From: [Phialemoniopsis] sp. UDSM-2020
Lineage: Eukaryota > Ascomycota > Sordariomycetes > Thyridiales > Thyridiaceae
Direction of reading: 5' to 3'
Assembly: GCA_018873225.1 (NCBI GenBank)
Contig: JAEILZ010000009.1
Coordinates: 425,501 to 489,500, forward strand
DNA length: 64,000 nucleotides
Program-made: the position numbers and the translations under genes
Shown: positions 41,701 to 55,229 of the stretch, piece by piece
Position numbering within the stretch: the stretch's first letter is position 1
Layout of the letters: every line of letters begins with the position of its first letter
Notes under the pieces: generated by a model
Seen by the model: the letters and a program-made list of their open reading frames with translations, nothing else
Told to the model about the DNA's origin: nothing
The model's database searches: none

Positions 41701-44700
41701 AACCCTCGGGGCACTGGGGCAAGGGAAAATCGGAGACCATGTGAGAGTCGACCCAGAAGGGTGGTCTGGTACTCCGTACACACACTGCATGAAGGAAGAG
41801 CTGCCCTGATGAGTTTGGATATTGGCAATCCGAGATAGTCTGGCAAGTCTGGGTGCTTTGCGGTTCTGTGGAGGCGGGCGTGGATATCATCACGGCCTTA
41901 CTGTCTGTGCGCAACGGCCGCCCACGGTCTCTTTGGGGTGCAGGAACAGCAATCGCAATCAAAGTGCGGGCACAGGTACCGCGTTAGGTATCGGTATCTT
42001 CATCTCGATAACGTGAGCGTGGAGAGAGAGAGAGAGTGTGTGTGTGTGGGTGGGTGGACACATGCACACAGACACACATGGAGAAGCTCGATGAAGCAGT
42101 CAGCATGGAAACATGACGACATGGTAATCAAACCCCTAGTGTGTGTTTCTGTCTTTCTGCATGACAAGACAGTCATTCAATGCGTATCGTTGAGAGGACC
42201 TAGGTAGCACATGCTTTCAGTCCGTACAAGAGGTATCGACACGAAGGAAAAGAGCAAAAGCAAAGTTCACATGTCGGATCGAGGCCGACTTGCCGGATGT
42301 ACACGCTCGGTGGGGGAAGCTAGAAGTTTCAAACCTGTGTCAATCGCGGACCCGAGTCCACGGCTGCGTGCCGTTCCCAACCGCTAGGATGAGACCGAAG
42401 GAGGGCAGGACAGTCCATTAGATTCCTCTCGTCTCGCGGCGGCCCAGTGGGAATATGGATTCCTGACCCATCATCTGCTTCACGCCAACACCATCGCGAT
42501 GGGGGATAGGTGGAACCTCTCGCTCCGCCAAAGATCTGGCTTTAACCCATCACCAACATCAGCGCTTACCCGCTTCCAGTCCTCTAGCAACAAGCGATTT
42601 CTCAAGTCCGGTGTCCTAGATGTGAGGGTTTTCCAGGACATCCCCGCCTGCCTACATCTGACAGAAGTGTGTACGAAAGTAGGCTGATGGGGAATAGAAT
42701 GGAGAATGGCCCTCTGTGGGTGTGTCTGTGGCGCACAGACTTTGCCTCTTCGAGTTGGACTTGACAATTGCTTCCGCTTCTGACACATACGCCGTTGGGC
42801 ACCAATTCCCTTCTGGTGTGGCTGCCATACCATGTCGACACTGCGGCTCAGTGTACACAACCAGCCGTCGGACCGTTGCAATGATAGGCCTCGGCTGGCA
42901 GGACGGCCCTATGCTGATCGGGGCTGAGATGTCATCTTGCTGAGGGTATTGAGAGTTCCAAGGATTTTGCTGTGCCATTATGGCGCATATCTAGCTACCA
43001 AGTTCAGAGAAACTATCAGTCAGTGTCCCCCACCCACAAGCCACTCAGCATACCCATTACGCAGTCAAATATGCCACAAGCATGATACGATGTCAGCCAA
43101 AACCACTGGATCTAGCTATCCTCTTGAGTCGTCATTTGTAGACTGTTCGGATAGCCTTTTCCTCTCCAGAGGGATCATCGTACGTACTCTAGATGACGGG
43201 GCAAGGCCATGTTCATCTTCGTAGGTCTTTCAAAAGAGGAAAACAGCCGTTGTGAAACGGCCATGGGCGGGCGCTGCTCCTCGCCTTTTCCCAAAGGACT
43301 TGATGTGCTGCAGATCCTTCGCCAGAGGCAGTTGGATCCAGAGGCCCAAAGCAGGATAGCGCATCGACAGGAGCACCAGGGACTAGGATAAGGTGCCAAT
43401 TGACCAGTAAGAAGTAACTAGCACCAAAGGCGTGCCTGACAGGGTTGGTGGTCCGCCAAAAAGGACACCACCATGCAGGGGCCGCGGCGGACACGGCCTC
43501 GCTCCCGCGATCCAATAACACTGGCGTTCTCTGGAGCCGTGTGGGGAGGGTGCTCGGCCTCCTCTCTCACTTGTCGTCGGTCGGGGACCATGTTCTCTCT
43601 TGCCTGTGCAAGGCAAATCCAAGGGACCGGCGCCGTCAACGCGGCTCTCTGGTTTCATCAACCCGGATCGGGCTATTTACGAATTCATTCAGTCGTCGAG
43701 CTTCTATCGCCGCTGGTGGCCTTAAGGAGATCCCTGACCTTGCTTGCATACCGATCACAGCTTCGGGACCGACGACCGGTTGTTCGGAAGACACGACATG
43801 CATGCATGGCTTTTGGACTGCAAAGACTGCCCCCCACAGCCACTGATGAATTCTTCTCGTGGAACCCGTACTTATGGGCATATTTGCTTCTTTTTTCTGG
43901 TGCCGTTCCACTGTGCTGGGAGATACATACGGCCACCGTCTCTGCGCTAGTCCAACTGGTTTTATGCAGCCAGAGAAAATGCGGTTTGAAGAGTGGGGGT
44001 TTATTGAGGATATTCTCCAGCAACAACAGAAAACATCTCAAGCTTGTACGGAGTAGGGACGCATGAAAGTCGGCAAAGCCCCCATTATCTGGCCTGCCCC
44101 AGCATCGTGGATTCCTTATCCACTCGAGCCCCCGTCTCCCTCGACATTGTTGATCTTTGACATGGGAGTGGTGAAAGGGTTTGGGACACATTTTGGGAAG
44201 CCTGCGAAAAGGAGCTGCCGAAACAGGGAGTACCCCAGATCTGCCCCCCACTCGCCGACATATCTATCCACTGAGCAAGATAATTGACTTCTGCTAGGTC
44301 TTTGCGACGGCACGCTCGTGTCAGCAACTAGCAGTTATTAGCACCAGGTTATTACTCTGCGTAGCTTCGGACGTGTTGCCTATGCTCGATAGGTCAGTAT
44401 CTTGGCATATGTATGCTGATCTCCTACCTGTCTGCATTGAGAAGGCCGGCGAAAAATGGCTTTGATAAACAGAGATGAAAGGTGATCCGGACAGCTGGGA
44501 AAGGGCCCTTGGAAGGAACTGTACTCTGTGTGCATATATCGAACCCTTGTGCACGCGACATAGTCTGTACATAACTAAACGCTTTTGTTCAATGAATAAC
44601 GAGTATCCGCTGATGCTAAAACGGATTGGGAATCTATCCCCTGACGACTCCATATGCACGTAAATGACGCGGCTTGCGGGTACTCTGCTAATGGAGACCA

Positions 44701-47700
44701 TCGGCTTGATCCTTTTGCTTGCTCTCTACCGGTAGTTCTGACCACTATGTGGTTAGTGAGTCGTTAGTCGTCGAGGCCGTCGTTCCCAGGATCTCGAGCT
44801 GGGCTCTCGCCGATCACGACCTGTCATTTGGCACAGGTCCACAGCGCTCCGCCCCATGGGTCGCCGACCGGCCTGTTGCTCCTCGTAAACACAAGGGCTG
44901 CACCAGATGCCGGGGAATCAACAGGGTGCATTCGCGTCCTGCAAGCATCGTGGGTTTCGTTTGGAGCATGGGCGATCATTCGATGCTGCATAAGCGCCTC
45001 TGGCGAAGTTTGCAAAGGTCAGGCAACTGGGAAACAGCCATCATGCTTGGGTGCTTGTAATAAACAATGGACCAAACGCATGGGAGGGAAGCTGCACTGA
45101 TCTGACAACAGCGGTTGATTGGAAGTAGGTATCGATACAGTCAAGTGAGGAAGGTGCAAGAAAGGCGAAGCAAGCCAAAACTCTCCACAGTCTCGTTATC
45201 TTTAGAAATCCGCCAAACCCAGCCAGCCAGCCCTGTTCCAGCTCAGCGCCACGACTTGTTACGAAACCGAAAAGCACAGTTTCCATATGCATGCAAGGAC
45301 CTCGCAATATCACGCGATGTCCAGTTGAAGCGCCACAGGCCATCCCGCCCCAAAGGACCGTCTCGACTACATTCGACCCCTGGTGCTATCGAGTGGCTGG
45401 CAGGATAGGTCCATGATACATTCTACGAGGCACTCACCTGCTGATTCTGGGTGATGGGTTAACCTTTCATACAATGCTTGAGACCTGGCCGGGTATCGAA
45501 ACTTCAGCCGGCAACCGTTGTGGCATCCAGCAAGTCAATCATCTGCTAGCCCAGCCCTGTCGTGCTCTCTGGCAGGCAGCTCCAGCCCTAGATCATCAGA
45601 GGTGGCAAGCTCATGCCCGTCAAACACGAAACGGCCCGGGGACCATAAAGCAGGCCGTCTGTTTCTAATTTCTTTTTAAGAAACACCAAACACGGCGCCT
45701 TTGTTTTGTTCAATCCGCCAATCTTGAAGCAATAAACCTAAAATGCTGATCGAAATTTGGTCATGGCGTCTATTGAACCAACGTGCCCTCCGGTGCAAAC
45801 CCAATTGTTCATCTTCCAGGGGGTTGTGGAGGAAGATTTGAACAGATCCTTCAGCGACCGGGGAGCTACCAGGGTACCAGCGCGCCGTTAGCACACGGAG
45901 GAGTCGAGGCTGGGCCAGCTCCGGTTAGCCCGTTCCCGCCCGAGACAACTAGCCAACCCCTACTCCGCTTGAAATGTCCTAGCAAGAGGTCTAGGTAGCC
46001 CTGCTTTTGGACAGAAGAAGAAACGCCCTGGCTCAAGTGCGAAGCTGCATCGCAATCGGAACGCCATCCGTCACCAAGGGTCCCTCATAGTCTGCTCGTT
46101 GGAAGGCTGAGCTTTCGATATGCCGTGGCAGGCCATGTCTCCTGGCTCCCTGCCCTGCCCTGCAGGTTGGCTTGGGCCAACGTCTCGGGTATCTCCAGAC
46201 ATCTGTCCACCGTGTCGACAGAGACCAGGCATTGCCAGCCGCCCCGGAGGGATTTTCTCCAGTGAGATGGCTGGAACTGGCCGATCATCTCATGATACCC
46301 TGTGCACCGTTTCGAACTGTTGCGATTCCTCCGGCTGTAGCTCTGTCCCTCAAGGACTACGTGGCTTGTCCGTCCTGCTTGCCTGCCAAGTGGGTGACAG
46401 ATCAATGGGTAGTTTTCCTCGACTTAATTACTAACTCATCATTCAAGTTTATCCATTCAGTCTGTTCGTAATTCAGGTAGACGTTGATCAAGACCGTCTA
46501 CTTTTCTTACACCCACTTGCCTGCTCAGCAAAACTGGCAAAAAAGACAGATGTTAGATCCGTTTTGGTATTGGCCGGCCGGGTACTCTAGGGTGCAGATC
46601 AACCTTTGACGCGGTGCCAGTCATTGCAACCCCAATCAAGAAGGCATCTTATTTGACATTCCCAGCTGTCTGTCACACTGATTGAACACCCCTACGTGGG
46701 TAATCTGAAGGTAGTCAGTCAAGCAGCCAACGTCGTCAGGACGCAGACCACAGTGCAGGTACATTTTTCCAGAAGATCCAAGAGCGCTGCACCAACTGCA
46801 CCCGAGACGGACACGCCCAGAAATCTCTGCCTCTCGCTTCTGCGGCTTCCAAGGTCGTGGTGCACCAATTGAGCCGACACGCGAGTCTTCCATTAAGATT
46901 TAAATTAACCCGCTGCTCGAGTATTTGGGACATTTTCCCGGTCAGCACCACCCCCGGATTGTCTTGCCGCACCCACACTCCAGCTTCGTGGATGTCTTCT
47001 GCAGTACGACGCGGTCCGCGGTGCAGAATTGGGAACTTCCGCAAGGGTGTCAGAGTCAGTTGCTCGATGAGGCTAGGATGCTCGACACCCCGGTCTGAAG
47101 AGCAATCCGTAGTCCACAACGTCCAACAGGCCTCACCCCTGACGTTGCAACGACGGGGTTCGATGTGCTCCACACCTCTGGCCATAATCGGTCCCATCGC
47201 CCTACAGACTTTCAGAGACTCTAAACACGACTGGGATGGACGAGCCAAACAACGGCGGCATTGAGAGCAGCCCACACTACCACAAAGGCCCCTCTTCACC
47301 AACAAGCAGCACCCTGGTCTTGGTCTGCGCTTCCCAGGGACCAGCAACAGGATCGCTCTCATTATATTCCCCCGTTGCTTCCCCCACAACAATCTTTCCA
47401 TCCATTACACATCTTGTCATGCTCAGCCTTTGTCCTTAAGCAAAGCATTGTTCAATGTGCCCGCGCAACTTCAACCACGATCCTGCTGCCGTCTAGGTTT
47501 CTTATTGCATATTGGTGTCAACTCGGGACGAGTGAGAAACAATAGAGGACGAAACAGACGGACGACTCTTTGAAGGGACCGACTTACTAACAAGCCGTGT
47601 AAAGAGGAGGACGTGTTGACAACCTGGCTTCACGACGGAAGAGGAACGATTTGACCGGCCAAATAGGCTGAGAGCCTTCTGCCAGAGCCCTGCAACAGCT

Positions 47701-47726
47701 TCACAGGTGTGAAAAACTGCTGCGCC
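38705..47726. other. 9-kb gene-free region between STE3 and the CRIB gene
   Basis: No ORF here has a recognisable domain, long exon-like coding run or splice-connected partner. The longest (complement 41150-41962, 270 codons; complement 46736-47401, 221 codons) are Cys/Arg/Ser-rich and look like chance frames. GC is not depressed and there is no sign of CpA/TpA-rich RIP-damaged repeats or a transposon. A (GA)n(GT)n microsatellite (42021-42057) and an ACCTAGGT palindrome (42198-42205) are the only simple features. Long regulatory DNA or non-coding transcripts are possible. Confidence 0.5.
42021..42057. repeat. Compound GA/GT microsatellite
   Basis: About seven GA dinucleotides followed directly by about six GT dinucleotides and two GGGT units. 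Simple sequence. Confidence 0.85.
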
Positions 47727-50189
47727 ATGTATTTCGCCTCGCCGTCGTTGCCTGTGCACAAGATACCTCCGAAATCTGCACGTCGCAACGCATCCAAGAG
47801 TGCACCTTCATCTGCGACTGTATCGCCTCTTGCATCTCCGCCGCCGCCACCCACACCGGCAGGCTCAGTTCGACATGAAGCCAATGCTATAGTCAGCCTA
47901 CTGGAGCCGGCCATCGATGGCCCTCCCTCACCCGAGAGCATCCGTGCGTTCAAGAGACAGATGAAGCGGACATCAGTTCTCGACAAGCACCAAAGCCACC
48001 AGACCAGCTCCTCCGGATCCGCTTCCCTACGGTCTCTGAACTCGGTTGACCGGCCGTCGTGGGAGCAAGCGTTCGACGGCATCTCGCTCTCGAGGAAGTC
48101 ATCTGGTCGCTCGACCAGCAGCAGCATGCAGCATCGAGATCGCCCCGAGAGTGTGCAGATCTTCGGCAAGACTATATTCAACCGCAGAGGTAGATTAAGA
48201 AGGGAAAGCAGTATCCCGAATTCCTCGTCTGGAAGCTCGATGCACTCGTCTGAAGTGCCTGTCGAGTCAAGTGCGACCGCCACGAAGGAAGCATTCATGC
48301 CATCGATCTTCGGCAGGCGACGCACGGTCAAGCCAGAAGCCGTAGCCGAGGAATCAGAAGCCAAGAGGAGGTTTCAAATATCAGGGCCGTACAACTTTCA
48401 GCATCTGACCAACAACGACCTCGACGCTCCCGAAGACTCACCTCAATTTTCTGATTTCTCTTCTGAGGCACTACCATTAGATGAGGTGAGCTATGGCGCT
48501 CGACCTGCGTCGGTCAAGCCTCCGGTGCTGCGATCGCCGCCACTGCCCCCTAAAAGCTTCCAGCGGACCAGATCGCAGGAGCAGGTGCGAGTCGCCCCGC
48601 CGCGTCCGCCGCGGTCACCCATGGAGTCAACCTTCAACGACGCGGCGCCTGTTCCGCCCCCACGGATCTCCAGCCGGATCTCGATGCGATATGATGGTTT
48701 CGACCCGCTGGAGAGCACATCACTGCAGCGGCCCCAGACGAGCGGCAGCGTTTTCCGCAAGCCTCAACCACTCACGATTGCTGAGGAGGACCACATCCGA
48801 CAACCTCAGCATTCGCACTCGTACTCTCACTCGGTCGCAACAACGCCGACGGCTGAGAAACGGTACTCTCAGATGTTCAACAGCGTCCCGGACGAGAGTA
48901 ACTGGCCCTTGAGCTGCCCACTGACCTGCCCCTCGACTTCGACGTTCGAGGCTGCTCTCCCAGATGTGCCGGAAGAGGACGAGCAAGTTCACTTTGGACA
49001 TCGCTCGCGTATCAGCAATGCCAGCAACGCTTCTTCTCTCCGGGGGAGCCAGTCCGTTCCTCTTCTGCGCCAGTTCGCCCAATCCCAATCATCGACTGCT
49101 CAGCGGCCGTCCAGTGGTGGCTCGGACACTCTGGGTCGCTTTGATCTGTTTGCGGCTCAGCGGGCTCTGCGCGCCTCATCTGACGAGTGCAGCACGTCGG
49201 ACATAATGCCACGGGAGAGCTGGGAGGATGACATCGACTACTGCTACGAACACGAAGCCGAAGCAGACTGTGACTATGCTTGGGACAGGCCATCTCTGGA
49301 CATCCGTCGCGAGGAAGCGAACAGCACGCCCGTCGATCTAACCAGAATGATGAACCACGCACGGAACCCATCGTTTGCCCGACTCAGGCCGGCTCAGAAC
49401 GACGTCCCTGCCCTCAGCCCGGTCAGCCAAGCATCGGCAGCATCGACCCAGGAGGCAATCACCCCAGGAACAGCTGCGCCTGCAAACTTTTCGCTGCCGA
49501 GGGCAGATGGCCGCCAGTCTCAGCGGTTCCTGAAGGTGCGACCTATCTCTCAAGCCTCCAGCTTCAAGGAATCGCACGGCTTCACGCTCTCGCCATCACT
49601 CCTGATTCCGGGTAGTGATTACCACCGCGAGATGCTTGCCCACGAGGCAGATGAGTTTGCCGGCAACCATGAATTCCCTCCTTACGAGGAACCGGCTATG
49701 ACGATGGAGACATCCACTCTGCTCGTGCAGTCACGCACAAGTGCTTCGACCACTGCCAGCGTGTCTGAACGGTCCAGCTCGGAACGTCACATCTCGACGG
49801 CTTCGGCATCGACTGCCATGACCCAGTTAACGACCAGTACTTCGTGCCTGAGCATGGAGGAGCTGGCTGCGAAAAGCGACGCAGTCGGAGTCGTGGAGGT
49901 CCAGCCTGCCGGCGCCCTTGCCGGTCGCGGACGTGGCAAGTCGTTGTCGCATGTCCGGACCATGCCTGAGGACCCGCCCGAAAGCCCGATCCTGATGCAC
50001 CATCCTGGTCAGGGCCACGATGCGTTGCTCAGCCGACGGTCTAAGGACGAGGGCGCAGCCAAGCTGGTAAAGAAGAAGAGCTCGGGACACTTCCGCCGTC
50101 AGCGCGCGAAGACGACGAGCCTGAGCACGCCTCCTATCGTCCAATATTCGCCGTTCCCAGCCGTCAACATGACGACTAGCCGCATCTAG
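47727..50189 (+). CDS. CRIB (p21-Rho-binding) domain protein, putative Cdc42/Rac effector
   Basis: Intronless 820-aa ORF. The start is the ATG at 47727; the frame is open a little further up but only with a GTG. Residues about 213-230 (RRFQISGPYNFQHLTNND) match the CRIB consensus I-S-x-P-x-x-F-x-H, which binds GTP-loaded Cdc42/Rac. Everything else is low complexity: Ser/Pro/Arg-rich, with proline clusters able to bind SH3 domains (SPLASPPPPPTPAG, KPPVLRSPPLPPKS, RVAPPRPPRSP). There is no kinase domain, so it is not a PAK; the CRIB plus disordered layout recalls yeast Gic1/Gic2, scaffolds in polarity. The gene stands alone between spacers of 9.0 and 7.8 kb. Role in polarised growth is inference from the CRIB motif; the third consensus His (H-x-x-H) is replaced by Asn, a moderate caution. 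Confidence 0.8.
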   Translation: MYFASPSLPVHKIPPKSARRNASKSAPSSATVSPLASPPPPPTPAGSVRHEANAIVSLLEPAIDGPPSPESIRAFKRQMKRTSVLDKHQSHQTSSSGSASLRSLNSVDRPSWEQAFDGISLSRKSSGRSTSSSMQHRDRPESVQIFGKTIFNRRGRLRRESSIPNSSSGSSMHSSEVPVESSATATKEAFMPSIFGRRRTVKPEAVAEESEAKRRFQISGPYNFQHLTNNDLDAPEDSPQFSDFSSEALPLDEVSYGARPASVKPPVLRSPPLPPKSFQRTRSQEQVRVAPPRPPRSPMESTFNDAAPVPPPRISSRISMRYDGFDPLESTSLQRPQTSGSVFRKPQPLTIAEEDHIRQPQHSHSYSHSVATTPTAEKRYSQMFNSVPDESNWPLSCPLTCPSTSTFEAALPDVPEEDEQVHFGHRSRISNASNASSLRGSQSVPLLRQFAQSQSSTAQRPSSGGSDTLGRFDLFAAQRALRASSDECSTSDIMPRESWEDDIDYCYEHEAEADCDYAWDRPSLDIRREEANSTPVDLTRMMNHARNPSFARLRPAQNDVPALSPVSQASAASTQEAITPGTAAPANFSLPRADGRQSQRFLKVRPISQASSFKESHGFTLSPSLLIPGSDYHREMLAHEADEFAGNHEFPPYEEPAMTMETSTLLVQSRTSASTTASVSERSSSERHISTASASTAMTQLTTSTSCLSMEELAAKSDAVGVVEVQPAGALAGRGRGKSLSHVRTMPEDPPESPILMHHPGQGHDALLSRRSKDEGAAKLVKKKSSGHFRRQRAKTTSLSTPPIVQYSPFPAVNMTTSRI

Positions 50190-53100
50190 GATTTTCACCC
50201 CTGCTCGCGGTACCTTTCGTTCTTGATCATGTCTTTTTTTTCTCCTTGTTCATTTCGCAAGTTGATGTTTTAGCGAGCGGCATCTTGACTTGTATAGTAC
50301 TCTGTAGTTGGGTACGATTTTTGGTTTCTTCTGCGCGTTATTGCCTTGCAAGGCGTTCTCATACATGGTGCGCAAAAAGAGGAAACTTCATTTCTGGGAT
50401 CATATAGACTTGATGGCCGGGTTTTTGGTTTTTGGCGGCCACTGGGACCTCCTAGTCCCTTTTGTTTTGATACTGTCGTTATGGATACTGCATTTCTTTT
50501 GTCGTGGGACATGGGCCGGCCGGGATTCTAGGAAGACCTCGGGATACAGGCCAGGGTGAGGGAGAAGGTACAGAAACTTTCGCGAGAACAAGGGCCGCAG
50601 TGCCAGCATGATGGGGAGGATGAAGATGACCAGATCATGACCTAGGGTTGGTGTTATGACTGGCCGTCACTGATGGAAAGGAGAAACAACAACCGTTGGC
50701 GAAGGAAATTGTACCACGGATCGTACCTCTTTCTTTCATACACTTGGGACCATAATGGGCCAAATAGGAGGCAGAAAATCTGGCTTTCTGACCTGACGAT
50801 GGGGGATGCATTCGAATCTCTAATGGGCAGGCGGAGACTGAGCAACAGGTTGAAAGGGGACGAAGGAGAAATGTAAATTGAAACATGGGGAGCTATGCCT
50901 CTTGAGACCTCCGAACACAGAGAGACAAATTATAAGAACAAGGCTTCACATTATCTCAACAATGGACACGAGAAGAAAGTTTGCGTGTTTGCTCCTGTGC
51001 GATCATACAAAGTAAAGTAGGTACGATGTGCTTATCTGAAACAAGTTTGATTGATGTTGTGCTTCCGGAAAGCCCGGGAGGATGTGTTTGTGTGTGGTTG
51101 TGCAGCCGTAGCTCGGGAGGATCCGTTGTGCACGTTTCGCTTGCTTTGCGATGGTGTGGACCTGTGCGTGGAAATAAAACCGGACAGAAGCCAAACAAGA
51201 GAGAGGGCTTCCCCGGTTTTCAAAGATCTGACAAGCTTCAAAGCCACGCAAAACGTGGCCCCCCGTCCGAATGAGGAAGTTTTGTGGTGTTGAGGCGGGC
51301 ACCTTTTGAGAGAAAAAAGCTTGGTTTGACCGCCACTTTGTCATCTGGGCAGGGCGAGTGAGCCTCCCTTCAGCCTTATTTTTCGACACTCGCTTGCTCT
51401 CTAGGTTTATCCGTCACGATGTCATCATAGTGGAGCCGCCGCACTTCTTTTTGACAGCTTTCTCGGCCGGGTCGTCGGCCGGTGCCAAAGCAGCTGATAA
51501 CTTGTCAGGGGATGTTTTGACTGATGCTGTCAACAACGTGATTGACAGCTCTCTGTCTCACTCGCTGGCTTGGCTGGAGAGGGGGAAGTGTAATTGATTT
51601 GCATATCTGGAATGGAATTCCCCATGTTCTTCTTTCCACATTGTTCAATCCCTTTGATCCTTCCTTCTCTGTCATGATGAGCAGCCAAATGCCAATTGCC
51701 TGGATTGCACTCGATCGATCAATTCCACCCGATTCGGGGTGAAGGACTCTGAAAGGAAAAGTGGCGTGTCATTGCATTCGCCCCTGTTGCGGAATGCCCC
51801 TGCAAAAGGAAAGACCTCGTTCCTTCCCTGACATTCCCTCTCCTACCCTTGACCTTACCAGCCTCGTGGCCGTCATCGTCGTCATCCATCATCAAGATGC
51901 GATTCCGGGCATCATACGATTTATCGGCCGTCCCGTAAAGTCGGAATGCCGAACCTCCGAAGAGTCATTTTTGGCCCAGCGAGGTGTCCACATGACTCGG
52001 TCACGTGGGGCGCCTGCGCCGTTGACACCCGGTCCATTCCCCGGCCCCGTCCCTCCGTGTAAGTCCACTTTTTAGCGTCGTCTTGGTTCGGCCCCTATTT
52101 TCAAGCATCGTCGTCGTCGACAGAGCCGAGTGGCTTCAAAGAGAAGGACGGGGAATCAAAAGCATGTGAAAAACGGTATCCTCGGGATTCCGTCGAGAAG
52201 ATTTTCTCGTCTTTCCGTCATTGCCCAGTGGACGGTGGCGTGAGCGTCTGGGTCTCGAGTTGGCTGTTCAGAGGGCAGGGGAGACTAGGCGATTCTGTAG
52301 GCTACTGCAGGTATGGCCTGCTAGTATCAGCGCAGAGCTGCGCAGAACACCATGAGATGAGATATCACAAACTGCATGTTTCTCAGGAGGATGGGAATAC
52401 CTTGATGGGTGCTTAGGAATACACCAACTGGGCAGATACTAATGTCATGCAGATGTCCATCGTAGCCTAACTCAGGGGAAGGCTGATAAGCAAACTCGCC
52501 CTCGCGAACCAAATGAATATATGCAACAAAATACAGCTTTCATATTCAACTATAAGTCTGTAGGTCTTAAGTGCCTTTCTCCCACTTTCTTGTCCAGCTC
52601 TTATACAGAATCACCCAATTCTTTGCGGGTGTTGAGTCGTTTACGACAAGAATTGCTTGTTGGACAAGAAGTGGAATTGAATCTTGAACTTGAACATGTG
52701 AGCTATCAAGCAGCCCTTTCAGTCTCTCCAAGCAATCTACAACAATCCTTCATTGTTGTCCACTCTTTTATTGTGTGCCTATAAGACCTTGTTCTTGGTT
52801 TCCGTGTCGTCATCACGCATTCTTCTACTTTTAAATGTTGTCCAAACAAGTGTCGGGTTCTGCAACATGAGTGTCTACGTTTCGAAGATTGAGATTGGGA
52901 AAGACTTGTGGTCTTTTCGGAGCAAAGGCTTCTTTCTGCATGTGAACAGCACACTTGGAACTTGCGCTTTATTCTCTGATACTTCGATCAGAAGCTCAGT
53001 CTATGTGTCAAGACCATAGTTGGTTGTCACTAGCTCGTACATATGCATCGCGATGGACTCAAGGCTGTGGGCTCGTCGTGGAGTATCAACATCATCGGGG

Positions 53101-55229
53101 AGGTGGATGATGGTCGAGGCTTGTCGTGATCGATGGTGGTCATCTCAGAGTTCTTGTCGAGTGTCTCGCATAGAAATTCATTGTCCCTTTCGCCCTGGTT
53201 CGACGTGCTATCCGTCGTCGATAATTCTCGTCGTTGTTACTTCGCTTCGATTCGCATCGTCGTCCTCGTCGGCAGTCCTCGGTAAAGGCAATCGATGTTC
53301 AACTTCCGACCGTCCGTCATTCAGACTTCGACATGTCTTGTCCAGTCTTTCCTGTGGTCAGGTCTGTGTCTCAGCTCAGTAATAACAATCTTCCCCTTCC
53401 ATTACCAGCATCGAACGACAACAAAAGTTTACTTCGACGCTAGCATGTTGGCATCAAAACGTGTTCGACATCGAGGGTACTTCGACATCGTCTGCTCTTT
53501 CTCCGTTCTGTTCCTCCGTTAGACGGAAAAGATTTTCTTCCTTGCTGTTTGATTTTACCTTCCAAGGGTCCAAGTACCTACCTACCATCGTGAAGCCGAT
53601 GTGGGACGAAAGGGGTCCAAGCCGCGTCGAGCCAGTGGCAAGCTAGCCTCGCAAAGGGTAAACAACCCCCCCGAGACTTTTCTTGTCAGCCATCACCACC
53701 CAAGCCTTCGGGCGAACAAGCCCTATGGGGCAAGTAAGCGGAAGCTTTCCGAAATCTTTATCCGAGAAAGTTGCCTCCTTCCCTTGTGTGTGTTTGTATC
53801 TGTCGACGAGTGTCCAACCGTCCGTTGGCCTTCCGTCCCCCGGTCGGGCATGATTCCATTCTGCCCCAAGGTCGGACGACTCTACTCTTTACTGTCTCTG
53901 CCGAGAGTACGAGGGATATAAAGGGGTGGCGTATATGCGGCGGGTGCAGCAAGAGGACAGCTAGGTACACGCTCATTCGGTGTGGGCTAAGGGGGATGGG
54001 GTACCACTCCCGCTTTCCAAGGGTGTGTCCTGTCCCTTTGGGCGGGAGGTATCATGCATTTGTCTTTCAGGGTCCCCGTCGAGAGATGAGTGTCGCGCAC
54101 CGCCCCTCCTCTCCCACCAAACCCTCCGAGGTACAAGTGCGGTACTGTCTGTCTAGGGGGGTAGCCGAACATGCCGCCGTTTCTCTGAGTCGGTGTGAAT
54201 GGCAACACCGAGTTGCCTTCCTCATCGGGGATCGGTGCGGCGATATCCTGTCGCCGTCTAGCCAAGAGACATGCACGATAGAGTCACCGACGAAGGGGTC
54301 GACTGTCTTGCCGTGGGTCCCCCATGCCGGCTAAGACTCGTGAATGTCTTTGCCGAGCGTGGACCGCCCGAAGGCAAAGAAGTGTCAGAGAGAGATGCTA
54401 TTCGACAGACTTTGTAGATGGCGAAGAGGGGCTAGGCATGCTAGGCATCGGTCGAGGGCCGTTTAGGGTTCGCCATTGGGTCTCGTCCTCCTTTCCCATC
54501 CAGGGAAGGGCCGGCATCGAGGGGACAGAAAGGACCCTGCAATGTCGGCCAATGATCCCAAGTCGTGCTGACCTTTTCGAAGGGACCAGGAGTCTCCTCG
54601 ACGACAAAAGATATAGCGGTGGCAAGGTTCGTTCGAAGGTAAAGCCCGAGTGAGTGGAGTCGTGGTAATGCTCGAAGCCACATATATCTCTCCTCTGTCG
54701 TATGTAGATGCTGAGGTCGTTGCTCGATGAAGGTAGGCACTCGACTGCGGTGGCGCTATCAAGTATCGTGATGGTCGGCGCGTAGAGCCAGGGCCAGGTC
54801 GCCGAGAGGAACTACCTCCCCGGCTGGCCAGGTCGCGACCTCGAGACAATGATCATCATCATCCAACAATTACCTCACGAACTGCTTTGCTTTTTTTTAC
54901 TGTCGAGTTCGACGAGGTTCCTACGTATTCTCGAAAGACCTACCATGAAAGAACAAGACGAGACCACCCATTAATAGATGTCTCGTGCAAGTCCAGACCT
55001 CGAGTGATCGCAGTCATGTGCCCTCGAGTCTCCCGTCCTAGTATCTCGTGACTGCTTAGCTCTAGACAATGGCTACCCCTGCTACTTCTGCTGCTGCTGC
55101 GCACTTGGGTCACCTCAGCGGTCAGCCAGTCGAGTAGCATCGGCCGACAGCCACGCAAAAGGGCTCGGGCACTATCTCTCGCCAAGGTATAGGGTCATTT
55201 CTTTCTGACCCTTAGACCACGACTCATCT

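Noticed and set aside
41150..41962. 270-codon minus-strand ORF in the 9-kb spacer
   Set aside because: Ser/Cys/Pro-rich with phenylalanine run from a homopolymer; no recognisable fold.
46736..47401. 221-codon minus-strand ORF before the CRIB gene
   Set aside because: Cys/Arg-rich, no family resemblance, in the presumed promoter of the CRIB gene.
53771..54334. 187-codon plus-strand ORF in the 7.8-kb spacer
   Set aside because: No domain, no codon bias, no flanking exons.
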